Assembly (NCBI RefSeq): GCF_038096175.1
Contig: NZ_CP151099.1
Span: 7,294,001-7,358,000 of the forward strand
Direction: 5' to 3'
Length of the DNA: 64,000 nt
Source of the DNA: Nostoc sp. UHCC 0302
GTDB lineage: Bacteria > Cyanobacteriota > Cyanobacteriia > Cyanobacteriales > Nostocaceae
Shown here piece after piece: positions 9,747 through 18,494 of this stretch; positions within the stretch are counted from its first letter, which is position 1; each line of letters starts with the position of its first letter. The notes below the pieces were generated by a model that was not told the origin of the DNA, searched no databases, and was given only the letters and a program-made list of their open reading frames with translations. The position numbers and the translations under genes are program-made.

Positions 9747-10574
9747 ATGGCAATGGGAAAAAATGAATCTGTAGGTCGTATGGTAATGTTGCTCTGTTTT
9801 GGCACAGCAATTTTATCTTTGGCTGTGCATTGGCGCATTACCGTAGCACAAGGTTATGTAGAGGAGCCTGCATCTGCTTCGTTGCCGCAAAACTTAACTA
9901 AACCTAACTCTCAGCAAAGCCGCCTAGACGGCAGCTACAGAAAACTTTCAGAAGCTGGTTTAGGAGAAATTGCACTGGGTGCTGGTATACCTACTCGCTC
10001 ACCAAAATCCTCTGCCATTAAACCTCATACTAAGTCGGAAACAATTAGCAAAAATGTAGCTAGTGTAACTGACCAACCAAGCAAGAGGCTGCTGGTAGCA
10101 CCAGGACAAAAAGACAATTCAACTGTGGACAAATGGCCAAAGTTTTTATTTGCCCAAGCTTCATCCCCACAAACATCATCTAATGTTAAGACACAAGTGG
10201 TTGTTGATTTAAGCGATCGCCGTGCTTATGTCTACGCTAAAGATGAGGTGATAGCCAGCTATCCACTGGCTATAGGTAAGAAAGGTTGGGAAACGCCTAC
10301 AGGTAACTTCCAGGTGAGGCGGATGCAACATCATCCTATTTGGCGTCACCCAATTACTGGCAAAATATTCGATGCAGGTACTGATAGCCCTTTAGGAGAT
10401 AGATGGATTGGCTTTTGGACAGATGGACGCAATGAAATTGGCTTTCACGGCACACCAGATACTGAGTTGATCGGAACGGCTGTGTCACACGGCTGTCTGA
10501 GAATGCGTAATCCTGATGTTCGCTTGTTGTACGAGCAGGTAAGTTTAGGGACACCAGTCGTAGTGCGTAATTAA
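9747..10574 (+). CDS. L,D-transpeptidase (YkuD family)
   Basis: A 275-residue exported enzyme. An N-terminal membrane/signal segment (MVMLLCFGTAILSLAVHW, about residues 12-29) leads to a low-complexity linker of about 115 residues, then a C-terminal YkuD catalytic domain. The domain ends in HGTPD and SHGCLRM, with catalytic Cys250 and the His before it. Such enzymes form 3-3 crosslinks in peptidoglycan or attach proteins to it in the periplasm. The ATG at 9747 is supported by AGGGA six bases upstream. The gene is alone, divergent from the ECF sigma gene, and may belong to an envelope-stress set, although no ECF-type promoter was found in front of it. Confidence 0.9.
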   Translation: MAMGKNESVGRMVMLLCFGTAILSLAVHWRITVAQGYVEEPASASLPQNLTKPNSQQSRLDGSYRKLSEAGLGEIALGAGIPTRSPKSSAIKPHTKSETISKNVASVTDQPSKRLLVAPGQKDNSTVDKWPKFLFAQASSPQTSSNVKTQVVVDLSDRRAYVYAKDEVIASYPLAIGKKGWETPTGNFQVRRMQHHPIWRHPITGKIFDAGTDSPLGDRWIGFWTDGRNEIGFHGTPDTELIGTAVSHGCLRMRNPDVRLLYEQVSLGTPVVVRN

Positions 10575-10578
10575 TTTA

Positions 10579-10820
10579 AGAGTCTAGAGTCCAGAGTCCA
10601 AAGTTCAGAGTCTAAAGTTCAGAGTCCAAGTATTGATTTTGATCCTCGAACGCCACTTGACGCCAGTCCGCTCAAGTCGGGAGACTCGGCTTAGCTGCGC
10701 TATCGCCTTTGGCGTCTCACCTTCTCCCTTTGGGAGAGGCTAACGCCTGCCTTCTTGATGCCCGAACGCGAGTGCGTCTCTTTTAGGAGAAGGGCTGTAG
10801 GGAAAAGACCGCAGTGGCTC
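10579..10820. repeat. Heptad repeats followed by a mosaic of short palindromes
   Basis: Positions 10579-10629 hold tandem AGAGTCC/AAAGTTC-type heptads, a short tandemly repeated repetitive sequence pattern known from heterocystous cyanobacteria. From about 10640 to 10820 several small inverted repeats follow, for example CTTCTCCC-TTT-GGGAGAGG. The segment separates the convergent L,D-transpeptidase and ComFB-like genes. No gene is seen in it. Confidence 0.7.
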
Positions 10821-10830
10821 CCCTTGACTG

Positions 10831-11385
10831 TTAAGGTTGTGATTTTTGCTCAAAGTTAGGTGCGTATGCTCTGAGTAAAGCACTAACTTGGCTAACAACT
10901 TCATTTCCACTGCTTTTGCCCAAGGCCTGCCGTTCTGGGAAGAAATTGGGTCGATCTAAGTAACGGCTGATCGCCTCACCTAATTGTTGAGAAATTAATT
11001 CTTGGAGTTCTGCCTTAGCACGTTGGCGCTGGTAGTTAGCGCCTTCTTCTGTGGTAGCGTACAAGGGTGGCAGACGGTTGAGGGCGTAGGCAGCAATATC
11101 GCCAACGTCTAAGGAGCTTTCGCTGGTAGCTTCAATTTCTGCTACTCGTGCGATCGCTTCTGTCAGTACCAGCTCTTCCATAACATTAATGAATTGTTTG
11201 CGTGGTACCGCCACTACCTCACCAGTCAACAATGCGCCCATCAGCCGATCCAGTGCCATGTACTCTTCGATTGAGAGTTCTGAAGCATTATCACAGATTC
11301 GCCCGACTTCTGCTTCCATTGCTGGTGTCAGATAACCATCCTCGAGAGCTTGGTCTACAATTTTTTCGATACTCATAACGCTCAT
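10831..11385 (-). CDS. ComFB-like late competence development protein
   Basis: A protein of about 184 residues matching the ComFB family in its middle part (NVMEELVLTEAIARVAEI, then DVGDIAAYALNRLPPLYATTEEGANYQ). ComFB-type domains in cyanobacteria have been linked to cyclic-di-nucleotide signalling and natural competence; that role is family knowledge, not seen here. No signal peptide or membrane segment is visible, so it is probably cytoplasmic. The start at 11385 is favoured over the in-frame ATG at 11424 because the upstream residues look non-coding; 11376 is another candidate, and none has a strong ribosome binding site. It is followed by the repeat-rich gap. Confidence 0.75.
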   Translation of the reverse strand: MSVMSIEKIVDQALEDGYLTPAMEAEVGRICDNASELSIEEYMALDRLMGALLTGEVVAVPRKQFINVMEELVLTEAIARVAEIEATSESSLDVGDIAAYALNRLPPLYATTEEGANYQRQRAKAELQELISQQLGEAISRYLDRPNFFPERQALGKSSGNEVVSQVSALLRAYAPNFEQKSQP

Positions 11386-11498
11386 TATCTTTACGCTAAC
11401 CAAGTAAGGTAGGGACGGTATCAATCTAGTTTATTTTGCCTAATTCTTGGCAAAAAACATACAAAATTGTTTGACAGAATTGATCAACTACGTCTCTA

Positions 11499-12470
11499 CT
11501 AATTTACGACCTTAGTTCGCCAAGGTGTTGGATCAACAGATTGTCCGTTGACATATAGACCCCAGTGTAAATGCGGCCCTGTAGAAGCACCTGTTGAACC
11601 TACTGCACCAATGAGTTGACCAGGTTTCACCAAATCACCTTCTGTAACATTAATCCGACTTAGGTGCATGAAAATACTGGTTACCCCTTGACCGTGGTCA
11701 ATGCCAACTACATTACCATGAACCCGAAACCCTTGGGATACCTTACCTACCAAAGCGACTCGTCCAGCGGCTGGGGCAGTTACGGGTGAACCGGCAGCAC
11801 CAGCGTAGTCTACGCCACGATGATAGTAGTCTGTTGCAAATTTACCATTATAGTAGCGACGTACACCATAGATTGTACTCACTCGTCCAGCATTTGGCTT
11901 GATGAATAAACCATTCCAATACTTTTGTGGTGTTTGTAGTGCTTTCAAAGCTGCTACGCGCTTAAGTTCATATTCTGTAGCCTGCACCCCAGCTTTTCCT
12001 GGTGGTAAATTAATACGTTGTACAGGAAATTTGCGATCGCCTACTTTTACGGCTAAGTTTTGTACTTGGCCATTCCCCGAAATCCTAAATTTTCTAGTTC
12101 CCGCTTTTTCCAGTGGAGTTGTAGGCACAAAAGCCCGGTACTTATTGGGTGCAATTGCAAATGTTGGGTATGTTTTCTGACCACTCGCCACTGTGGGATT
12201 GCGACTATTCGCCGGATTATCTAAATTAATTTCTACCGACAGAGTATCCCCTAATTTAGGGTTAGTCGGAGTTACCTGTACTTGCAAAGCGTCTACAGGT
12301 AAGGCTAAGGCGACAGGGAAAGCAACAAACATTCCTATTAAACAATTTATTGTGCGGCGATCGGCTGTGGAATGTTTGACACTAGAACCGAGCAACTTAT
12401 TGTTGCAATTACTAGCGTAATCCTCGGTAATCATAGAGCTACAAAAAATCTCTTGCTTTTGTTGAAACAT
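11499..12470 (-). CDS. M23 family metallopeptidase (LytM/peptidoglycan endopeptidase)
   Basis: A 323-residue exported protein. A hydrophobic segment around residues 43-60 (CLIGMFVAFPVALALPVDA) acts as signal or anchor. The middle region is beta-rich, and the C-terminal domain is a LytM domain with the metal ligands in HRGVDYAG and GPHLHWGLY. Active LytM domains cut crossbridges in peptidoglycan in the periplasm. Both HxxxD and HxH zinc motifs are intact, so enzymatic activity is expected. It lies 113 bases upstream of the ComFB-like gene on the same strand. The long N-terminal part before the hydrophobic segment suggests the true start could lie further in, for example at the ATG about 12 codons downstream. 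Confidence 0.88.
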   Translation of the reverse strand: MFQQKQEIFCSSMITEDYASNCNNKLLGSSVKHSTADRRTINCLIGMFVAFPVALALPVDALQVQVTPTNPKLGDTLSVEINLDNPANSRNPTVASGQKTYPTFAIAPNKYRAFVPTTPLEKAGTRKFRISGNGQVQNLAVKVGDRKFPVQRINLPPGKAGVQATEYELKRVAALKALQTPQKYWNGLFIKPNAGRVSTIYGVRRYYNGKFATDYYHRGVDYAGAAGSPVTAPAAGRVALVGKVSQGFRVHGNVVGIDHGQGVTSIFMHLSRINVTEGDLVKPGQLIGAVGSTGASTGPHLHWGLYVNGQSVDPTPWRTKVVN

Positions 12471-12558
12471 AGACTAGCTTATTACCGCTAGTGTTTCCTA
12501 TCCACAAGAGATGTTAACGAAATCTTAAATGGGGAATTAGAAATTGAAATTAGGTAGG

Positions 12559-13668
12559 TTATCCAAACCAGGCAAGCCAGAGGGGGAGTGTCAGAAACAA
12601 CCCCACAAAAGTCAAAGCGATACTGCTAGCCAATAAGTTGCGATCCAGGTCATATACTTCTGCCAAAATTAGTACCGAAAGCCCTGTGGGTGTTCCAGAC
12701 ATCAGCACAAGTACTAGACGCTGTTCACCAGTTACGCCTAAATAGGTAGCACCTAATCCCACCAATCCAGGCACAATAAAAACTTTTAACAGGCTAGCTA
12801 TTGAGGCAATTTCTAGATTTTTCCATCCTTTGAGGGTTCCTAGTCGCAAACCTACCAGCAGCAAGGCAAAGGCAATGACAACCCAAACTGCTTGTTCTAA
12901 TCCTGACTCGACGACTGCTGGTAATTCTACAAATTGGGTATTCAAGCCAAAGAAAAATGCCCACAAGCTGGGGACAGTTACTAAATCCCGCAACTGCATC
13001 CACCAGTGGTTCTGAGTTTGACTTCTGCCAAAATAGCTCGCGATTAAGACAGCAATACCGTATGTACCAACAACATTGTTGGTAACGGTGAATAATACTG
13101 CCCAGTTAGTATTTTCGGAGCTGGTCAGCACTTGTGTGAGTGTCAATCCGACAAAGCCTGTATTGCCTAAAATTGTAGCCAGAATAAAGCTGCCTAAGCT
13201 TGCCCGCAGCAGAGAGTTATAGTCCTTTTCATTGGAGTCCAACACATCAGGTGTAGGTAAATGTGTGATTCCATCTACAGTGGTGGAAGCTGATTTGGAT
13301 AAATCCCTATCAGGGATTGAAATAAAACTGGAAAATGAGCCATTGACTGGCAAATCTAGGTTCTGTTGTTCTGGCTGTACTTTTAGACTTATTAACCATT
13401 GCCATCCCCACCAGATTAACAGGGCTAAAACTAGACTCAGCACTAAGATTCCTATTACTACCCCAGGTATTAGTCCACCAGTAGACAAGTCAGTCTGACG
13501 CCCCAGTACCAAAAGTTGCAGTGGAACTCCAACCCAGTAAAGCGCTTGACCTAGTAGCTTCAGAAAATTATCTGGAACCAGCCGAGATATAAGAAGTCCT
13601 AAGCCTATCCAGATTAACAGAGGGGTGTAGGCATGGAATAGGGTTTCAATCATGGTGAAGTGACACAT
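12559..13668 (-). CDS. AEC family transporter (auxin efflux carrier-type)
   Basis: A 369-residue integral membrane protein with about ten hydrophobic segments in two halves, separated by a hydrophilic loop around residues 105-145. The C-terminal half contains the SGTPTGLSVLILAEVYDLDR stretch characteristic of AEC/PIN-like permeases. Family members export organic anions or related metabolites across the inner membrane, but substrate cannot be predicted. The gene stands alone; its start ATG at 13668 follows a long stretch without other coding potential. An earlier in-frame start is not needed, as the first membrane helix begins at residue 8. Confidence 0.85.
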   Translation of the reverse strand: MCHFTMIETLFHAYTPLLIWIGLGLLISRLVPDNFLKLLGQALYWVGVPLQLLVLGRQTDLSTGGLIPGVVIGILVLSLVLALLIWWGWQWLISLKVQPEQQNLDLPVNGSFSSFISIPDRDLSKSASTTVDGITHLPTPDVLDSNEKDYNSLLRASLGSFILATILGNTGFVGLTLTQVLTSSENTNWAVLFTVTNNVVGTYGIAVLIASYFGRSQTQNHWWMQLRDLVTVPSLWAFFFGLNTQFVELPAVVESGLEQAVWVVIAFALLLVGLRLGTLKGWKNLEIASIASLLKVFIVPGLVGLGATYLGVTGEQRLVLVLMSGTPTGLSVLILAEVYDLDRNLLASSIALTFVGLFLTLPLWLAWFG

Positions 13669-13749
13669 TTATTGAGGTGTCAGATAGATTGCTTTTTTAA
13701 GCCTTTACCATTGTGAAACCTGTTGAGCCTAACCGAACGTAAAAGTGTT

Positions 13750-13826
13750 GAGTTAGGAGTACAGACGCGATTATTCTCTTACGAGAAGCCGCACTCCCTG
13801 CGTCTACGCGTTTGTACAGGAGTTAA
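13750..13826. repeat. Dispersed repeat copy 1 (about 75 bases)
   Basis: This copy runs from GAGTTAGGAGTACAGACGCG to TGTACAGGAGTT and includes CTCTTACGAGAAGCCGC. A close, same-orientation copy is at 30891-30970. Both lie in intergenic space. The left arm contains the same ACAGACGCGATTA core as the shorter palindromic repeat family. Confidence 0.78.
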
Positions 13827-13881
13827 AAGTGATTGGTCTGTATTTATTTCCTTTGTTTCCCTTGTATTTCCCTGCCCCCAA

Positions 13882-14595
13882 TCACCAGTCCCCAGACCCC
13901 AGTTGTCTGCTGCCTTCTTGCACTAGCTTGCCATCTTCCATGTGAACAATGCGATCGCCAATGTCTAAAATGCGGTTATCATGGGTAACCATCAAGATGG
14001 TACAACCTTGTTCTTTAGCAAGTTTTTGGATAAGATTGACCACATCTCGACCCGATTGACTATCAAGGGCGGCAGTGGGTTCGTCTGCTAAGATAATCTG
14101 AGGATAACTGACCAAGGCGCGGGCGATCGCTACTCGTTGTTTTTGCCCCCCGGACAGTTGATCAGGGTAGTAGTAAAGATGTTTTCCTAATCCTACCTGC
14201 TCTAGCATTTGGGCTGAACGGATTTGCATTTGATCTAACCCAATGTGCTGATGCAACTCTAAGCTCATTTTGACGTTTTGGACTGCCGTCAAACTACAAT
14301 GCAAATTGTGTGCCTGAAAAATATAACCGTTATAGCGCCGTGCCTGCACTAATTGTTCTGCACTAGCACCACAAAGTTCTCGCTCCAAGACCCGCAAACT
14401 GCCAAACTGGGCAGAACGCAAGCCACCCACTAAGGTGAGAAGTGTAGTTTTACCAGAACCAGAAGGCCCTGTCATCAGAATAATTTCACCAGCATTAATC
14501 TCTAAGTTGATATCAAAGAGAACTTGTTTGCGAAGTTGACCGTGACCGAAGTAGTGGTCAAGATTTTTAATAGAGATAACGGGTTCGCTAGTCAT
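13882..14595 (-). CDS. devA: DevA-type ABC exporter ATP-binding protein, copy 1
   Basis: The ATPase of a DevBCA-type exporter. Walker A is GPSGSGKTTLL, the signature LSGGQKQRVAIARAL, Walker B IILADEPTAALD, followed by the H-loop VTHD. With DevB and DevC it would drive an envelope-spanning export complex; the founding member exports heterocyst glycolipids. The start at 14595 (MTSEPVISIKN) is chosen over the earlier ATG at 14628 because it aligns exactly with copy 2 and because the intervening bases are CAAATGAC-type repeat. The first 63 residues differ from copy 2 at only two positions, whereas the rest is more diverged. Substrate is unknown. Confidence 0.9.
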   Translation of the reverse strand: MTSEPVISIKNLDHYFGHGQLRKQVLFDINLEINAGEIILMTGPSGSGKTTLLTLVGGLRSAQFGSLRVLERELCGASAEQLVQARRYNGYIFQAHNLHCSLTAVQNVKMSLELHQHIGLDQMQIRSAQMLEQVGLGKHLYYYPDQLSGGQKQRVAIARALVSYPQIILADEPTAALDSQSGRDVVNLIQKLAKEQGCTILMVTHDNRILDIGDRIVHMEDGKLVQEGSRQLGSGDW

Positions 14596-14638
14596 GTACA
14601 GTAACCAATGACAACTGACAAATGACAAATGACTAGCT

Positions 14639-15814
14639 TTAAAACATATCTGCGGGGTCAGCAGCTTGGAGTTTGCGGGTAGCGATCGCCCCAGAAACTG
14701 TACACATGATAATAGTCAGCACTAATACTTGCAGCCCGCGAGTTGCTGTCATATACATCGGCAAATTTGTAGCGCAGCGAGTTAGCTGATAAAGCCATAA
14801 AGAGACTGCCACTCCCGGCATGAAGCCTAGCACTGCTAAAATTACTGCCTCTTCAAATACCACACCTAGTAGATAGTAATTGCGATATCCCATTGCTTTG
14901 AATGTGGCATATTCTTTAACATGGGCATTGACATCAGTGGAGAGGACTTGATAAACGATAATCACCCCCACCACAAATCCCATTGATACACCTAGGCTAA
15001 AAATAAATCCGATTGGGGAATTTGTTCTCCAGAAGTTGTTCTCAAATTCGATAAATTCTGCGTGGGTTAGTACTCTGACGTCATTTCTTAGGTAAGCTTT
15101 CAATTCTGCTGCTACTTTTTTTGGGTCATAGCCTGGTTTTAGCTGAATCAACCCTAGACTAATACTGCCTGATGGTCGCCTAGGAAATAGCCGTAAAAAG
15201 TTTTGATCACTAGTGATTAGGCTACCATCAGCGCCAAAGGAAGCCCCAACTTTAAATAAACCACTAATGTTAATGGTGCGCCCTTCTATTTCCGTTGTCA
15301 GAATTTTACCTTGATCAATTTGGGCGATCGCTTTTTGATAATCTCCTCTAGCACTACGGTCGAACAGGACTGTATCCGGCAGCTTGATTGCCTGCAATTG
15401 CTGGTTAACATCGGGTAAATCAAAGGCTGGTTTATCTGGATTAAAGCCGATAACTAAAACCCCTGTCTCGCGTCGGGTTTGAGGATTTTTCCATGTGATG
15501 TAGTTAAAATACATCGCTTCTGCCGACTTCACCCCTGGTATATCCATTGCTTGGTAGAGTCGTCGGCGAGAAAACGTAGACATACCTTGCAGATTACGAG
15601 CTTGAGGACTCATTAAAACTACATCTGCTTGCAAACTGCGATGTAGTCTTGTGTTACTGTCATACAGCGCCATCTGAAAGCCAAGCTGCATAAACATGAG
15701 AATGTCAGCAAAGGCAATACCTGACAATGCTACCAACAGCCGACTTTTTTCATGACTCAGTTGCAGCCATCCTAGAGGTGTTCGCCGTCGTAGTTGATGG
15801 AGTAATTGCATCAT
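14639..15814 (-). CDS. devC: DevC-type ABC exporter permease, copy 1
   Basis: A 391-residue FtsX/MacB-type permease. One membrane helix is near the N-terminus (about 25-45), a large extracytoplasmic domain follows (about 50-265), then three C-terminal helices (from SPIGFIFSLGVSMGFVVGVIIV on), with the MKEYATFKAMGY-type coupling helix (here VKEYATFKAMGY). It forms the inner-membrane channel of the DevBCA exporter with the neighbouring devA and devB. It is separated from devA by about 43 bases. It is strongly similar to the second copy at 18495 throughout. Confidence 0.9.
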   Translation of the reverse strand: MMQLLHQLRRRTPLGWLQLSHEKSRLLVALSGIAFADILMFMQLGFQMALYDSNTRLHRSLQADVVLMSPQARNLQGMSTFSRRRLYQAMDIPGVKSAEAMYFNYITWKNPQTRRETGVLVIGFNPDKPAFDLPDVNQQLQAIKLPDTVLFDRSARGDYQKAIAQIDQGKILTTEIEGRTINISGLFKVGASFGADGSLITSDQNFLRLFPRRPSGSISLGLIQLKPGYDPKKVAAELKAYLRNDVRVLTHAEFIEFENNFWRTNSPIGFIFSLGVSMGFVVGVIIVYQVLSTDVNAHVKEYATFKAMGYRNYYLLGVVFEEAVILAVLGFMPGVAVSLWLYQLTRCATNLPMYMTATRGLQVLVLTIIMCTVSGAIATRKLQAADPADMF

Positions 15815-15951
15815 AGTGGGGTCTAGGGACTGGTGATTTAGGGCTGGGGACTGGGGGACTGAGGAGCATGGGAAGCAGGGGGAGAAATAACTTACTCTTG
15901 ACTCTTAACTCAGCACTTTTAACTCAGCACTCCTAATGCCCCATGCCCCAT

Positions 15952-17148
15952 TCAAAGTTCAATTACTGCTCTAACTTGCATATTGGTAAAGTTGGCAGCT
16001 TTGTGGCTGGAGGCATTATCTAGTTGGATATAGACTTCTACTACTCTGTTGTCAATATTGCTAATAGGATCAGTGTTGATTAAATTCTGCCGTCGCACTT
16101 GTAAACCTATGCGATCCACTTTTCCCTGCAATTCAATAGATAAGAAATCACCAACTATTCGGACTTGCTGTCCTGGTTGTACTTTGCGGATATCGCTTTC
16201 ATAGACTTCGGCTATGACATACATCTGGCTGGTTTGTCCGATATCAGCGATGCCATCATTTGATACCAATTCCCCAGGACGGGTGTGAATCTCGAATATC
16301 CGCCCATCTTGGGGCGATCGCACATAAGCTTGTTTTAAATTTGCTTTGGCCAGATTCATTGCTGCTAAGGCACGATTGACTTCTGCTTGGGTAGCTTTCA
16401 CATCCACTCCTCGCACCTCAGCAATCCGATCTAGTGTTGCTGTGGCTTCTTTAATTTGTTGCTGGCTGGTTGATTGAGTACGATTTAACTGTGCTTGTGC
16501 CTCTTGCAGACTTTTTTGGGCTGTTTCTAGGTTTAACCGTTTGCTATCCCGTTGGGAAGCGGAAATTGCTCCTTGTTGATAAAGTGCCTGATAGCGTTGG
16601 TCTTCTGCTTCGGCATTACGTACAGTAGCTTGCAATCGGGCAATTGTCGCTACTTGGGTATTAATATCACCTTGGCGTTCAGCTTCTAAGCGGGCAATTT
16701 CTGCTTGTTGTGCGGCAATTTCACCGCGTTTAGCACCTGCTTGTGTGCGGTTTAGGTTTGCCTGCGCGACTTTGACTTCTTCTTGGGTCTCTTTTAATGC
16801 TGCTTGCAAGCGATCGCGATTGTCCAAAATGGCAATCACTTGTCCTGCCTTGACTGTATCCCCCTCTCTCACCAGCAACTGTTCTACCCGACTTCCTTCT
16901 GTAGATGCGGTAGCAGAGAGTTTAATTACTGTTCCCTGTGGTTCGATCCGTCCTAGAGCTGTTACAGTTTTTATCTCTGGCAATTTTGTCGGTGCTTGTA
17001 CTTCTTGATTCGCAGAAGTTCGCCAACGTTTTACTGTATAAAAAACTATTCCGCTTACGAATAAAAATGCGATTATACCTAGAAAAATAGATGGACGCAG
17101 AATAGACTTAGGGGACAATTTGTACCCTAGCTTTGAGTTTCGCACCAT
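15952..17148 (-). CDS. devB: DevB-type membrane fusion protein (HlyD family), copy 1
   Basis: A 398-residue periplasmic adaptor. It has one N-terminal membrane anchor (about residues 18-39, FLGIIAFLFVSGIVFYTV), a lipoyl half-motif (IVREGDTVKAGQVIAILDNRD type, with LLVREGDTVKAG), a long alpha-helical coiled coil (about 105-255), the second lipoyl half, and a C-terminal beta-barrel ending in NFTNMQVRAVIEL. It links the inner-membrane DevAC to an outer-membrane TolC-type channel. The 137-base gap to devC is filled with low-complexity repeat sequence (GGGGACTGGGGG and CAGCACT-type). It is the first gene of this operon, preceded by a 605-base intergenic region. Confidence 0.9.
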   Translation of the reverse strand: MVRNSKLGYKLSPKSILRPSIFLGIIAFLFVSGIVFYTVKRWRTSANQEVQAPTKLPEIKTVTALGRIEPQGTVIKLSATASTEGSRVEQLLVREGDTVKAGQVIAILDNRDRLQAALKETQEEVKVAQANLNRTQAGAKRGEIAAQQAEIARLEAERQGDINTQVATIARLQATVRNAEAEDQRYQALYQQGAISASQRDSKRLNLETAQKSLQEAQAQLNRTQSTSQQQIKEATATLDRIAEVRGVDVKATQAEVNRALAAMNLAKANLKQAYVRSPQDGRIFEIHTRPGELVSNDGIADIGQTSQMYVIAEVYESDIRKVQPGQQVRIVGDFLSIELQGKVDRIGLQVRRQNLINTDPISNIDNRVVEVYIQLDNASSHKAANFTNMQVRAVIEL

Positions 17149-17753
17149 AGATTACCTCATAACTAGTGGCGCAAGTTTTAGTAGTAATTAATTTGTCTAA
17201 ATGCTCAAAAATGATTAAGGTTGCAATCTCCTAGAATCTACTTTTTGTTTTTAATTGTCTATTGATTTCCGTCATTCTGTACTAGGTTATAATTGTCATT
17301 CACTATCGAATTCTCACTTCATAGTCCATGAAAAAATTGAAATTCTTGTTATTGTATTTAGCTAAAGTAATTTAGCTCGATACAATAACAAAAAATTTCC
17401 TTGATCAATAAGAGAATTATATTTTGAACGAACTACTTTTATTTTGCGAAAGTATCCCGTTATAGTAAACGCTTTTAATTTAATAGGCTGTAACAGCGCC
17501 AACAATCAGAGATAAATTAAGTGAGTATGCAAAAATATTTAGTCTCACTAGCAGTAAAGTAACACGTGATTTTGGCGATCGCTATCCTATATAGCTGCCC
17601 CAAATCATACAGCCGATACGGATGCTTTAAATTGAAACTCATAGCAGTTGAAGAAGTACTTGTGATAAATACATAGCTAGGGGCGTACAGTTGTACACCT
17701 TTACAAGCTATTCATGAGTACTATTGATAAAATCAAATTCAGAAATCATTCGC
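17149..17753. other. Intergenic region between the two devBCA operons
   Basis: About 600 bases without a recognisable gene. It contains a perfect 12-base inverted repeat at 17346-17391 about 200 bases upstream of devB copy 1, one HIP1 site and otherwise AT-rich sequence. It must hold the promoter of operon 1 and the 3' end of operon 2. Confidence 0.55.
17346..17391. promoter_or_regulatory. Perfect inverted repeat upstream of devB copy 1
   Basis: TTGTTATTGTAT (17346-17357) and ATACAATAACAA (17380-17391) are exact reverse complements with a 22-base spacer. There is no U-tract on either side, so terminator function is unlikely. It could bind a regulator of the first devBCA operon. It does not match the TetR-type sites found before operon 2. 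Confidence 0.4.
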
Positions 17754-18458
17754 CTAAACTGCTGAGACAACAGCATCATTATTCACTAGCTTGCCATCTT
17801 CCATGTGGACAATGCGATCGGCAATATCTAGAATCCGGTTATCATGAGTAACTAGAAGAATTGTACAACCTTGTTCTTTAGCCAATTTTTGCATGAGGTT
17901 AACTACATCCCGGCCAGATTTACTATCAAGGGCAGCAGTTGGTTCATCCGCTAAAACAATTTTAGGATGACTGACTAACGCACGAGCGATCGCTACCCGT
18001 TGTTTTTGTCCCCCAGATAAATCATCCGGATAGTAATTGAGGCGATTCTCTAACCCTACTTCCCCTAACATTTGAGCTGAACGAGTTTTCATTTCTGAAG
18101 GCGAAATATTTTTATGTAGTTCCAAACCCATTCTGACGTTTTGAAGCGCTGTCAGACTACCGTGCAGGTTATGCGCTTGGAAAATATAACCGTTACTGCG
18201 TCGCGCGTGGGTGAGTTGTCTTGCACTAGCGCCACAAAGTTCTTGTCCTAATATCTGCAAACTGCCAGATTGAGCTGAACGCAAGCCGCCTACTAAGGTG
18301 AGAAGCGTAGTTTTACCAGAACCAGAAGGCCCAGTCATAATAATAATTTCACCAGCATTAATCTCTAAGTTGATATCAAAGAGAACTTGTTTGCGAAGTT
18401 GACCATGACCAAAGTAGTGGTCAAGATTTTTAATACAGATAACAGGTTCGCTAGTCAT
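17754..18458 (-). CDS. devA: DevA-type ABC exporter ATP-binding protein, copy 2
   Basis: A 234-residue ATPase with Walker A GPSGSGKTTLL, signature LSGGQKQRVAIARAL, Walker B IVLADEPTAALD and H-loop VTHD. It is the energy module of the second DevBCA exporter. The start ATG at 18458 is followed by MTSEPVICIKN. The intergenic stretch to devC (TAGTAACCAATGGCAAATGAC) resembles that of copy 1, so the duplicated unit includes non-coding DNA. The near-identical N-terminal 63 residues set against a more divergent C-terminal half suggests gene conversion. It is 14 residues shorter at the C-terminus than copy 1, where the tail is unconserved. Confidence 0.9.
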   Translation of the reverse strand: MTSEPVICIKNLDHYFGHGQLRKQVLFDINLEINAGEIIIMTGPSGSGKTTLLTLVGGLRSAQSGSLQILGQELCGASARQLTHARRSNGYIFQAHNLHGSLTALQNVRMGLELHKNISPSEMKTRSAQMLGEVGLENRLNYYPDDLSGGQKQRVAIARALVSHPKIVLADEPTAALDSKSGRDVVNLMQKLAKEQGCTILLVTHDNRILDIADRIVHMEDGKLVNNDAVVSAV

Positions 18459-18494
18459 GTATAGTAACCAATGGCAAATGACAAGTGACTAGTT

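Noticed and set aside
10579-10629. Tandem heptads resembling a CRISPR or VNTR array
   Set aside because: Units are seven bases and contiguous, with no spacers; they fit short tandem repeats of heterocystous cyanobacteria, not CRISPR.
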